Below are positions 1 through 9,620 of a stretch of DNA of 64,000 nucleotides, one piece after another; the first letter of the stretch is position 1, and the number at the start of each line of letters is the position of its first letter. The position numbers were made by a program, and so were the translations under genes. A model generated the notes under the pieces. It was not told the origin of the DNA and did no database searches. It saw only the letters and a program-made list of their open reading frames with translations. The DNA is from CAVUCH01 sp963697705 (GTDB lineage Bacteria; Acidobacteriota; Vicinamibacteria; Vicinamibacterales; JAENWD01): positions 1,674,001-1,738,000 of the forward strand of contig CAVOPA010000017.1 of the NCBI GenBank assembly GCA_963697705.1. The letters run 5' to 3'.

Positions 1-414
1 GCGCGAATCCCCGATCGAGCGGCCCAGCCCAGAGGTGGCTCGAGTGCCGTCGGCACGGCCTCTGGCGGGCGCGCGGAACGGCCGACCGTTCAGCGCCTCT
101 CTCGATGACGGGCATTCCGGGTCGGAAGAGCGAACCGGAGCGCCCGCGCGTCGCTTACAAGTGTGCGGCGGCCAGCGACAGAACCGTGATCGGTCGCGCA
201 GCCTGGTGCGGAGCGTAATCGTGCACGGCTCAGGCGTGCGCCTCTTCGCCCGGCGAAGAATTCCGGAGCAATAAGCGACAGACCCGGGCGGCACGCTGCG
301 GTGCGCTGCCTCCTGCTCGCGGTCGGTACCCCCCTTGCCCTGCAGCTCTGTATCAGGGCCCACCACATCGTCGCTCTCAGGGCCTTTTTCCTGCGAATAA
401 AGAGTCGGGCCACG
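1..414. other. Leading stretch without a supported gene
   Basis: I see no convincing gene here. Open frames exist on both strands but are arginine/serine-rich shadows of GC-rich DNA. A frame in phase with the next gene opens at a GTG at 301, but the clean signal peptide begins at the ATG at 415, so the preceding part is treated as leader. No clear promoter hexamers were found. Confidence 0.6.
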
Positions 415-3400
415 ATGGGTAGCTGGCGAAGCCTCTGTCTCGGTCTGGGTATCGGCGCGGCTGCGACAGCCCTGCCAACGGCACCGCTCTGGGCCGCGGA
501 CACCTACGTGCCTGCCGGTGCCAGCCTGCAGGCCGCCATCGACCGGGCGCAACCCGGGGACCGCTTGCTGCTGGCGCCCGGCGCGACTTACAGCGGCAAC
601 TTCCGCCTGACGAACAAGGGCGCATCGACCGCGTACATCACGATTCGATCGGCCGCCGCCGACACGCTGCTGCCGCTCGACGGAATGCGGGTCCTGCCCT
701 CGGACGCCGCGAACCTGCCCGTAATCAAGTCGCCGAACACGATGGCGGCTCTCACCGCGGCCGCCGGTGCCCACCACTGGCGGCTGCAACTGCTCGAGTT
801 CCAGGCCAACGACCGCGGCTACGGCGACATCGTCGCGCTCGGCGCGGGAGACACGACGCAGACGTCACTCGCACAGGTGCCGCACGACCTCGTGCTCGAC
901 CGGCTCTATATCCACGGTGACTCGGTCGTCGGGCAGAAGCGAGGCGTGTCGCTGCACAGCGGCGCCACCTGGGTGCTGAACTGTTATATCGCCGACATGA
1001 AAGGCGTCGGGATGGACACGCAGGCCCTCGGCGGCTACAACGGCCCGGGTCCGTACACGATCGTCAACAACTATCTCGAGGCCGCGGGCGAGAACTTCCT
1101 GCTCGGCGGCGCCAGCCCCAAGATTCCCAACGTCATCGCGTCGGACATCGAGTTTGCAGGCAACTACCTGTACAAGCGGCCGGAGTGGCGGCTGCCCATC
1201 CTCGCGGCGCCCGCCGGCGTCAGGGCGGCGGCCAGCGGCAGCGGCGCGCTGCCGGCCGGCACGTACTCCTACCGCGTGGTGGCGGCGCGCAGGACGGCGC
1301 AGGACGCGTGGGCCTACTCGGATCGCTCGGTGGAGGTCACGGCGTCAGTCGCCGCTGGCGGTCGCATCGCGATCGCGTGGGTGCCGGTGCCGAACGCGAC
1401 GACCTATCGTGTTTACCGCGGCGCCGCACCCGGCGCGCAGGACCGCTACTTCGAGGCCACGGCCGCAGCCTTCGCGGACACGGGCGCGACGGCCGGCGTC
1501 GCCGATACCGGCGCCTGGATGAAAGGCACGCTCTGGGCGGTGAAGAACATGCTCGAGCTGAAGCTGGCGAGCCGCGTCCGGGTGCACGGCAACCTGATGG
1601 AGAACTGCTGGAAGGAATCGCAGGCCGGCTTCCCCGTGCTCTTCACCCCGCGCAACCAGGACGGCACCTCGCCGTGGGTGTACGTGCGCGACGTAGAGTT
1701 CACCGGTAACGTCGTCCGGCACGCCGGCTCCGGCGTGCAAATCGAAGGCTACGACACCAACGCTACCAGCGCGCAGACCCGCCGCATCACGATCGCGAAC
1801 AACATCTTCGACGACATCGATTCGAGCCGATGGGGCGGAAGTGGCCGCTGGATTCAGATCGGCAACGGGCCGAGCGACATCACCGTCGATCACAACACCG
1901 TGATGCACACCGGCCATGCGATCTACGTCTACGGTGGAAGCTACGGCAGCGAGATGCAGGTGTCCAACCTGCGGTTCACGAACAATCTGCTGAAGCACAA
2001 TGCCTTTGGGATCATGGGCGACGCGACGCGGCTACGGGAACGACACGCTGAACGCCTTCTTCCCCGACGCCGTCGTCGCGCGGAACGCCTTCGCGGGCGG
2101 GCTCGGCTCGCGCTATCCCTCGGGCAACGAGTTTCCGACGGTGGCGTTCTGGCAGGCCCAGTTCATCGACGTCGCCGCGTCCAACTTCCATTTGATCGAA
2201 GCCAGCCCCTACCGCGCCAGCGGCACCGATGGGCTCGATCTCGGGGCAGCGGTCGCGCAGATTGAAGGCGATGCGCTCGCGGCGCGCATCGGCCGGCCCG
2301 GTCCTCCGCCACCGGTCGCCATCACGACCACCACGCTGCCGGACGGACAGACGGGGGTGCCGTATGCGGTGACGCTGGCGGCGATCGGCGGGAACGGCAC
2401 GTACGCGTGGGCGCTGATTGACGGTGCGCTGCCGCCCGGCGTATCGCTCGGTCCGACGACCGGCGTATTGAGCGGCACGCCGACCCACCCGGGCCGGTTC
2501 TCGATCACCGTCCAGGCGCAGGACGCCACCGATCCCTCCCTCAGTGGTTCGCAGCCGTACGAGGTGACGATCGCTTCGGCACCGCCTGCGGTGTCGCTGG
2601 TCTCTCCTTTGAACGGTGCGACCCTTGTCGGCCCCGAGTTCGCGCTCGTCGCATCCGCGTCCGATCCGGATGGCACCGTCACGCGCGTGGACTTCTTCGT
2701 CAACGGGTCCGCTCTCGGCAGCGCGTCGGCCGCGCCGTGGTCGTTCGCCTGGCCGAAGGTTGCGCCCGGCACCTACCAGTTGACTGCGGTGGCTACCGAC
2801 GACAGCGGCCTCGCCACGACGAGTGCGGCCGTCGGGGTCACGGTGACGCTGTCGTCGTCAGGCGTCGCGGTTCCGGAGCTCGCGATTGCCAGCGTCACGC
2901 CCAGCCGCGCCAGCGCATCGACCGCGCAGTCGGTGACGTGGACCGTCACTGCCGGGGGTGGTGTGGCGCCGTACACGTATCAGTTCTGGGTCTACAACGG
3001 CGCGGAGTGGCGTCTGGGCCAGGACTGGTCGCCTTCCGCGACATGGGTGTGGACGCCGTCCACGTCCGGCACGTACTCCTTCCAGGTCTGGGCCCGGAGT
3101 GCGGGGTCCTCGGCGCGCCTCGACACCTTCCGGTCGTTCGGTCCCTTCGTCGTCAGTCAACCGGCTGCCTTGACGGCCCGCACGCTCGCCGCGGATCGCG
3201 CGGGCCCGATGCCAGCCCGCACACCGATCACCTGGACGGCCCTGGCGAGCGGTGGCACGGGCCCTTACACCTACCAGTTCTGGGTGTGGAACGGGGCCGC
3301 GTGGAGCATCGGGCAGCACTGGAGCTCATCTCCTACATGGACGTGGATACCAGCGGCGCCCGGCACCTACGTGTTCCAGGTGTGGATCCGCAACGCCGGG

Positions 3401-4042
3401 TCCGCAGCCAGCTACGACGCGTATCGGAGCGCGGGTCCTTACATCATCGGCAACCCCATCGCGCTTACGGTCAGGGCGCTGGCCGCCGATCGGAAGCTCC
3501 CGGTCCCACAGGGAACGCCGGTCACGTGGACGGCATCGGCCGCGGGGGGCACCGGGCCGTACACGTACAAGTTCTACGTCTACGACGGCGTGAACTGGAG
3601 GGTCGGGCAGCGCTGGAGCACGTCGCCGGCGTGGACGTGGATTCCCGCCGCCCCGGGAGACTACGTGTTCCAGGTGTGGGTCCGCAATGCGGGGTCCACC
3701 GCGAGCTACGACGCGTATCGAAGCGCCGGGCCGGCGGTGATCCTCGGCCCCTCGCCGCTCGCGGTTACGGCCTTCGCCGTTTCTTCCGCTTTCGAGTTGG
3801 CCACAGGCGTGCCCGCAGTCATCACCGCGGCAGCGGCGGGCGGCAGCGGGCCATACACCTACCAGTTCTGGGTGTTCGATGGATCGAGCTGGACGATAGG
3901 GCAGTCCTGGAGTGCATCGAGCACGTTCGCGTGGATGCCACCAGCGCCCGGCACCTACTCGATGCAGGTGTGGGTGAGGAACGCGGGATCGACCCGGACG
4001 TGGGACGCGTATGGCAGCCTGGGGCTGGGTGTCGTCCCGTAA
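415..4042 (+). CDS. Exported right-handed beta-helix protein with Ig-like domains and four C-terminal repeats (one frameshift)
   Basis: Large secreted protein, about 1208 residues once a single +1 frame change near 2030 is corrected (3628 nt minus one base is a whole number of codons). The ATG at 415 is chosen because it is followed at once by a signal peptide ending near WAADT. Residues about 30-260 and 370-540 look like a pectate-lyase-type parallel beta-helix (SLQAAIDRAQPGDRLLLAPG at the start), interrupted by a fibronectin-III-like insert at about 1195-1520. After the frameshift come a putative-Ig He_PIG-type domain (LPPGVSLGPTTGVLSGTPT), a bacterial Ig domain (DPDGTVTRVDFFVNGS) and four 98-residue repeats. 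The likely role is binding or processing polysaccharide at the cell surface or outside; the substrate cannot be read from the sequence. Confidence 0.75.
2878..4039 (+). repeat. Four tandem 98-residue PYTYQFW repeats
   Basis: The motif PYTYQFWVYNG and its variants recurs with its first codon at 2969, 3263, 3557 and 3851, an exact 294-nt period. Each unit continues with a W-rich segment (WSxSxTWxWxPxxPGTYxFQVWxRNAGS) and ends in DAYRSAGP. The strict length conservation suggests recent tandem duplication or a fixed domain length; these look like small beta-sandwich modules at the C terminus of the beta-helix protein. Confidence 0.85.
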
Positions 4043-4561
4043 TGGAAGGGCGGCGGGGCCTGGCCACGCGCCGCCTCGAAGCCCATACTCACTTCACGTC
4101 CACGAGCCGGCCGAACGCGAGCACGCTCGATCCCTCGCCACGGCCGGTCTCTTTACCCACCGCGAGCCACACCCACGCGACCGTCGCGCGAGCGGGTGCG
4201 GAGCAAGGTCATCCTCGAACTCTCGAAGCCGTCACGCAAGCTCATCACTCCACGTGACGAGCGATACCTGTCCGGTATTCTCGTAATTCGGCCCCACATC
4301 TTCGTGGTCGCGCTTGACAAGCAGGAATTGCCGACGCACGATCCGCCCACCTGCGATACGGTCGCACCGCGAGGTGCACGCGATGTGCAGCCGGTTCCCG
4401 TACGCTGTCGGTCGATCCAGTCGCGTCGATTGGCTTGAACGTGCCGCGCCCCGTCGACGCTGCTGACGACCGCCACAGCTCCCGGCTGCAGGGCGGCGAT
4501 TCCTCATCGGCCGCCTTTACCCACCGCGCATCTCGCCCGTCCGCGGCCGACTGGAGGCACT
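4043..4561. other. Intergenic region between beta-helix gene and TonB receptor
   Basis: This stretch of about 520 bases has no intact gene. It holds a minus-strand remnant of the 3' end of the operon gene at 12467-14317 (separate entry) and the start region of the TonB receptor, including its ribosome binding site GGAGG at 4553-4557. Open frames across it are short and overlap on both strands. Confidence 0.6.
4089..4200 (-). pseudogene. Orphan C-terminal fragment of the 616-residue operon protein family
   Basis: On the minus strand this region encodes, after one +1 frame correction, TRSRDGRV-VWLAVGKETGRG and then a tail ending FGRLVDVK and a stop at 4089. The C terminus of the gene at 12467-14317 reads TRSRDGRVWVWLAVGKQTGR and ends FDRLVDVR. 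The DNA is about 80% identical over roughly 110 bp by eye. No upstream body of the gene can be found, so it is a degraded partial copy. Confidence 0.7.
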
Positions 4562-7500
4562 GTGAGACTCGCGAGCAGCACGATGCGCATTCTGGTCTGT
4601 CTGGCCCTCGGCGTGATGGCGACGGGGCCTGCTGACGGCGTTCTGTCAGCTCAGGTCCTGTACGGATCGATCGCCGGCACGTTGACCGACCCAACCGGGG
4701 CTGTCGTCCCCAAGGCGGTCGTCACCGTGAAGAACACGTCCACGGGCCTGTCCCGCCAGGGCACCACGGACGACGCCGGCTACTATGCCATTCCAAACCT
4801 GACCGAGGGTACGTATGACCTGTCGGTCAACGCCAGCGGGTTCAGCCCGTACACCCAGACGGGCGTCCCCGTTCCAGTCAATGCCGTCACTCGCGTGGAC
4901 ATCACTCTTCGTGTGGGAGCGATAGCCGAGCAGGTCTCCGTGGAAGCCAGCTCCGCGCTTCTCCAGACGACGAAGTCGGATGTGAGCTCGACCATCACGA
5001 CGCAGGCGCTCGGAAATCTGCCGCTCTCGAACTATCGCAACTACCAGACGCTGCTCAATCTGGTTCCCGGCACAACGCCGGCGCAGTTTCAGAACGCCGT
5101 CACCGATACGCCGGGACGCGCGTTGACGACCAACGTCAACGGCCAGGAGCGGGGCGCGAACAACACCCGCCTGGATGGGTCGGCTGACATCCTGGTCACG
5201 ATGCCCCACCACGCGGTGTATGTCGCGCCGGTGGAGAGCATCGAGGAAGTCAACATTTCCACCAACAACTTCGACGCCGAGCAGGGCATGACCGGCGGCG
5301 CGGCCGTGACCGTGATCACGAAATCGGGGACGAACGAACTTCGCGGCGGCGTGTTCGCCAGCTACAGCAACGATGCGTTGCGGGCTTTCACCTGGGACGA
5401 GAATTTCGGGGGCGTGACCGACAAACCGAAGGAGAGCCAGCACGGTGACGGTGCGAACCTCGGCGGGCCCATCATCAAGAACAAGCTGTTCTTCTTCGCG
5501 AACTGGGAAGGCACGTTCCAACGCGTGAACCGATCGAACCTCTTCTCCGTCCCGACGGCTGACTTCCGCACGGGCGACTTCAGCCGCATGCTGGGCGGGA
5601 ACATCCTGGACGGCAGCGGCAACATCATTCCGATTCGTACCACCGAGGGGGGAACGGTACCCCTTCAAGAAGGTATGGTGTTCGATCCCTTCTCTGGAAA
5701 CCTGGATGGCACTGGCCGGACGGTATTCGCCAGCGGCGGGCGGGTCAACGTCATTCCTCAGGGGCGCCTGAACGGGCCGATGATGCAGATGCTCGACCTG
5801 GTCCCGCTCCCCAATCAGGAGGGGGATCTCGACAACTATTTCAACTCCGGCACCCAGCGTCTCAACCGCAACAACTTCGATGCGAAGGTCAACTGGAACC
5901 GCAACGATCGGCACCAGCTGTTTTTCAAGTACAGCGTCATGGACGCGCTCGTGCACGGCGACTTCGGTCTGGGTGCAGCAGGCGGCGAGTGCGTGTGCGA
6001 CGGCGGTGTCGGCGACGGCCACACGCTGGTGCAGATTGGCGGCATCGGCCAGACCTACACCGTGTCGCCGAACTTTCTCCTGGACGGGACGTTCGGGTGG
6101 ACGCGATTCGGCCAGAACGTGGTGCCGCCGGACCTCGGGACGAACTTCGGGCTGGACGTGTTGGGCATCCCCGGCACCAACGGCCCGGATCCGCGGGAGA
6201 GCGGGATGCCGGGCATGTCCATCTCCGGGTATTCAGACCTGGGGAATACGGAGAGCTGGAACCCGTTGTACCGCAACGATCAGTCGTTCACCTTCAACAC
6301 GAATGCAAGCTGGACGAAGGGCCAGCACGACATCCGGTTCGGCTTCGACGTCGTCCATCACACGATGAAGCACTGGCAACCGGAGCTCGGCGCAGGCCCA
6401 CGCGGAGCGTTCAGCTTCGCTTCCGGGGTGACTGCCCTCAACCCCGAGGAATTCGATGCCACGGTCGGGTTCCAGGACGGAACGCCGTCCTTCGAGAACG
6501 ACTGGAATGGCCTTGCCGGATTTCTCCTCGGCACGCCGACGTCCACGGGCAAGAGCAGCCAGTTCATCAAGATGACGAGCTTCGAGAACCAGTACGCGCT
6601 CTACGTCCGCGATCGCTGGCGGCGCGGTAACAAGCTGACGCTCGATCTCGGACTGCGATGGGAGCTCTATCCCAACCGGACGCGTGAGGATGGTCTGGGC
6701 ATCGAATCGTACGATCCTGAGACCAACGAGGCGCTGATCGGGGGACGAGGGGGCATTCCTCAAGACAACGGTGTGGGATTCAGCAAGAAGCTCTTCGCTC
6801 CTCGCCTCGGGTTCGCCTATCACCTGAACGACGCGACGGTCATCCGGGGCGGGTACGGCATCACCTACAACCCGCACCCGTGGGGTGCTCAGGCCTTGCG
6901 TGGCTGGTATCCGCTGACGGTCGTCGCGACCTTCGATGGCGTCAACGGTTACCAGCCGGTGACCACGAGCCCCGGGTATGCGGGTGTTCCGAACGCGCCT
7001 CTCGGACCCACTGTCGGAATTCCCTCCATCTGCTGCCCGGACATCAGCACGGGCAGAGTTCCTTTGCCCGGAGTTGCCGAGACTGGATATCCCAGGGCGA
7101 ACGAGATGCTGCACCGCGGCTACATCCAGTCATGGAACCTCATTGTCGAGCGCTCGCTGCCGTTCGAGATCGTTGGATCGGTGGGCTATGTCGGGTCGGC
7201 GGGCGTCAGAGGATTCGCGTTCCTCGATATCAACGCCTCGCAGATTCCCGGCTCCGGGGACGAAGGGCGGCCGCTGTTCCAGAAGTTCGGACGCACAACG
7301 ACGACCAGGGAATTTGATGGCCGTACGCACAACAACTACCATTCGCTCCAGATGTCGCTGAATCGGCGTTTCAAAGATGGCCTGCTGCTGAAGGCGGCGT
7401 ACACCTACTCCCGAGCCATCGACGAGGCTGCTTATTCTGACTGGACAGAGTTCATGTGGAACGCTCCGAGCGTGTCCTATCGCAACCGCGCCCAGGCCGA

Positions 7501-8062
7501 TCACAACATCCCTCACAATTTCCAGCTGGGGTTCGTGTACGAGCTGCCATTCGGTGAGGGGAAGCGGTGGGCCACCGACGGGACCCGCAAGGCGATCTTT
7601 GGTGGCTGGCAGATGAATGGGGTGTTCGCCGCGTACCAAGGGAGGCCGTTCACCGTCTTCGCCTCGGACGCGTCGTTGAACATGCCCGGCAACGCGCAGA
7701 CAGCCGACCAGGTCAAGGACACGGTGGAGAAGTTGGGGAACGTGGGGAACGCCGGCACCTTCTTCGACACCAGCGCATTTGCGCGCGTCACGGAGGTCCG
7801 GTTCGGCAACACCGGCCGCAATATCCTTCGTGGGCCTGGCGTGGTCAATCTCGACTTGAGTCTCTTCCGCACGTTCAATTTGAGCGACAGGTACAAGCTG
7901 CAGTTCCGGGCCGAGGCGTTCAACGTGAGCAACACGCCGCATTTCGCCAACCCGGAGAGCGACGTCAACAGCTCGGATTTCGGGAAGGTCCTGGAGACGA
8001 ACGGCGACGCTGCCATCGGTCGCTCCCGGGAGTTCCGCTTCGGGTTGCACCTGACGTTCTAG
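4562..8062 (+). CDS. TonB-dependent outer-membrane receptor, Oar-like, with N-terminal carboxypeptidase-regulatory domain
   Basis: 1166-residue outer-membrane transporter or adhesin. The GTG at 4562 is preferred because GGAGG lies 4 nt upstream; an ATG at 4583 is an alternative start. A signal peptide ends near VLSAQ. Residues about 30-115 form a carboxypeptidase-D-regulatory-like (Ig-like) domain (GSIAGTLTDPTGAVVPKA), about 130-270 a plug domain with TRLDGS and SGTNELRGG, and the rest a beta-barrel ending in a terminal phenylalanine (FGLHLTF), typical of Bam-inserted proteins. Such receptors are greatly expanded in Acidobacteria and usually take up glycans or peptides. It precedes a TPR/FG-GAP pair on the same strand, but a strong hairpin separates them. 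Confidence 0.92.
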   Translation: MRLASSTMRILVCLALGVMATGPADGVLSAQVLYGSIAGTLTDPTGAVVPKAVVTVKNTSTGLSRQGTTDDAGYYAIPNLTEGTYDLSVNASGFSPYTQTGVPVPVNAVTRVDITLRVGAIAEQVSVEASSALLQTTKSDVSSTITTQALGNLPLSNYRNYQTLLNLVPGTTPAQFQNAVTDTPGRALTTNVNGQERGANNTRLDGSADILVTMPHHAVYVAPVESIEEVNISTNNFDAEQGMTGGAAVTVITKSGTNELRGGVFASYSNDALRAFTWDENFGGVTDKPKESQHGDGANLGGPIIKNKLFFFANWEGTFQRVNRSNLFSVPTADFRTGDFSRMLGGNILDGSGNIIPIRTTEGGTVPLQEGMVFDPFSGNLDGTGRTVFASGGRVNVIPQGRLNGPMMQMLDLVPLPNQEGDLDNYFNSGTQRLNRNNFDAKVNWNRNDRHQLFFKYSVMDALVHGDFGLGAAGGECVCDGGVGDGHTLVQIGGIGQTYTVSPNFLLDGTFGWTRFGQNVVPPDLGTNFGLDVLGIPGTNGPDPRESGMPGMSISGYSDLGNTESWNPLYRNDQSFTFNTNASWTKGQHDIRFGFDVVHHTMKHWQPELGAGPRGAFSFASGVTALNPEEFDATVGFQDGTPSFENDWNGLAGFLLGTPTSTGKSSQFIKMTSFENQYALYVRDRWRRGNKLTLDLGLRWELYPNRTREDGLGIESYDPETNEALIGGRGGIPQDNGVGFSKKLFAPRLGFAYHLNDATVIRGGYGITYNPHPWGAQALRGWYPLTVVATFDGVNGYQPVTTSPGYAGVPNAPLGPTVGIPSICCPDISTGRVPLPGVAETGYPRANEMLHRGYIQSWNLIVERSLPFEIVGSVGYVGSAGVRGFAFLDINASQIPGSGDEGRPLFQKFGRTTTTREFDGRTHNNYHSLQMSLNRRFKDGLLLKAAYTYSRAIDEAAYSDWTEFMWNAPSVSYRNRAQADHNIPHNFQLGFVYELPFGEGKRWATDGTRKAIFGGWQMNGVFAAYQGRPFTVFASDASLNMPGNAQTADQVKDTVEKLGNVGNAGTFFDTSAFARVTEVRFGNTGRNILRGPGVVNLDLSLFRTFNLSDRYKLQFRAEAFNVSNTPHFANPESDVNSSDFGKVLETNGDAAIGRSREFRFGLHLTF

Positions 8063-8077
8063 TCTCGAGACGTGGTG

Positions 8078-8109
8078 GCCGGGCGCAGCCGCCGATGGTT
8101 GCGCCCGGC
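8078..8109 (+). terminator. Hairpin downstream of the TonB receptor
   Basis: GCCGGGCGCA at 8078-8087 pairs perfectly with TGCGCCCGGC at 8100-8109 across a 12-nt loop, starting 15 nt after the receptor stop codon. There is no U tract, so it may be a GC-type or Rho-assisted terminator. Confidence 0.5.
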
Positions 8110-8195
8110 AGGGCTCTGCATCGACCGTCGCCGCGTCGTGAGATGAACGTGCAGTTCTCGGAACGGCTACCCGCCTCACCCCGCCTCGATCTATC

Positions 8196-9620
8196 GTGAG
8201 ATCCGTGACGGCCATCCCACTCTGGACGGGGCTCGTCTGTCTCTTGCTGAGCGCGGGATCGGCCACCGCACAACCGGAGAGTGCGCCGGCGCTGCCGCCG
8301 TTACCTGTTGTTGCGTTGGACACCTTTCCACCCGACGCAAGGACGGCACTGGCGGACGCGGTCGCGGAGGCCAGCCGGTCTCCTCAGGACGCGGCTGCCG
8401 CTGGACGTCTTGGAATCACGCTCCAGGCCTGGGAGCAATGGGAAGCGGCACACGGCGCCTATCTGCGGGCCCACGCACTTGCGCCGGCCAGTGCGGACTG
8501 GTGGTATCTCGATGGGATCGTGTTGCAGCGCCTGATGCGCCTGGCGGAGGCGGCCGCTGCATTGGAGAAGGCCGCCCGGCTTCAGCCCGCGCTGCTCCCG
8601 GCGCGAGCGCGGCTGGCCGAAGTGCTGTTCGGCGCCGGTGACCTCGCCGCGAGCGCGCGGGTGTATCAGGATCTGGCGGCGCAGCCGGGCGCCGCAGCGG
8701 TCGGCGAGCTCGGCCTCGGGCGCATCGCGGCGCGCGCGGGACGGCACGCCGAGGCGGTGACGCACTTCGAGCGCGCGATCGCGCTCTTCCCGGAGTTTGG
8801 CGCCGCCTACTACGGACTCGCGCAGTCGCTGCGCGCCCTCGACCGGCGAGACCAGGCGCGTACCGCGCTCGAGCAGTACAGCGCGCACGGTGGGCGATGG
8901 CCGGCGATCGACGACCCGCTCGCCGCGCGCGTGCAGGCTGTCCGCGATGATCCGCTCGGTGTCCTGTCCCGCGGCCTGCGGCTGGCCGAGAGCGGAGATC
9001 TCGCGGGCGCCATCGACGCGCACGAGGCCGCGCTCGCGCGCAACCCCTCCCTCGCGCTGGCGCACGTCAATCTGATCTCGCTCTACGGTCGGACGGAGGG
9101 GTGGGCCAAGGCCGAGGAGCATTACAGGGCCGCGGTCGCGCTCGGCAACAACCTGGACGAGGCGCACTACAACTATGGCGTCGTCCTGGGGCAGCAGCGG
9201 CGGTGGAGCGAGGCCGAGGGTGCCTACCGTCTCGCGGTGGCCGCCAACCCGCTGCACGCGCCCGCGCGCAACAACCTGGGCCAGCTGCTGGAGGGCGCGC
9301 GGAAGCCGGCCGAGGCGACTGCGGAGTATCGCCAGGCGGTGGCCGCCAACCCGCAATATCGTCTCGCCCGGTACAATCTCGGGCGCATGCTGCTGGCCGC
9401 CCGGCGATTCGACGAGGCGATCGCGGAATTCGAGAAGCTGCGCGAGCCGCAGGATGCGGAATCGCCGCGCTACTGGTTTGGCCTGGCCGTGGCCCACGTC
9501 CAGGCCGGCCGGCGCGAGGAGGGACTCGCGTTCGCACGTGAGGCGCGTCGTCTCGCGGACGCATTCGGCCAGCGCGAGCTGACCGCCGCGATCGACCGCG
9601 ACATCACGAGCCTCCAATGA
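8196..9620 (+). CDS. Exported TPR-repeat protein
   Basis: 474 residues starting at a GTG, with a signal peptide (LVCLLLSAGSATAQ). The body is a chain of tetratricopeptide repeats, visible as recurrent A-W-x-Y and NNLGQLL/NYGVVLG patterns (for example WSEAEGAYRLAVAANPLHAP and ATAEYRQAVAANPQYRLARY), so it is a protein-protein interaction scaffold in the periplasm or on the surface. Its stop overlaps the start of the FG-GAP gene by four bases (ATGA), implying translational coupling and a joint role. TPR plus CRTAC1-like pairs are common in Acidobacteria and Planctomycetes, with no defined function. Confidence 0.88.
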   Translation: MRSVTAIPLWTGLVCLLLSAGSATAQPESAPALPPLPVVALDTFPPDARTALADAVAEASRSPQDAAAAGRLGITLQAWEQWEAAHGAYLRAHALAPASADWWYLDGIVLQRLMRLAEAAAALEKAARLQPALLPARARLAEVLFGAGDLAASARVYQDLAAQPGAAAVGELGLGRIAARAGRHAEAVTHFERAIALFPEFGAAYYGLAQSLRALDRRDQARTALEQYSAHGGRWPAIDDPLAARVQAVRDDPLGVLSRGLRLAESGDLAGAIDAHEAALARNPSLALAHVNLISLYGRTEGWAKAEEHYRAAVALGNNLDEAHYNYGVVLGQQRRWSEAEGAYRLAVAANPLHAPARNNLGQLLEGARKPAEATAEYRQAVAANPQYRLARYNLGRMLLAARRFDEAIAEFEKLREPQDAESPRYWFGLAVAHVQAGRREEGLAFAREARRLADAFGQRELTAAIDRDITSLQ

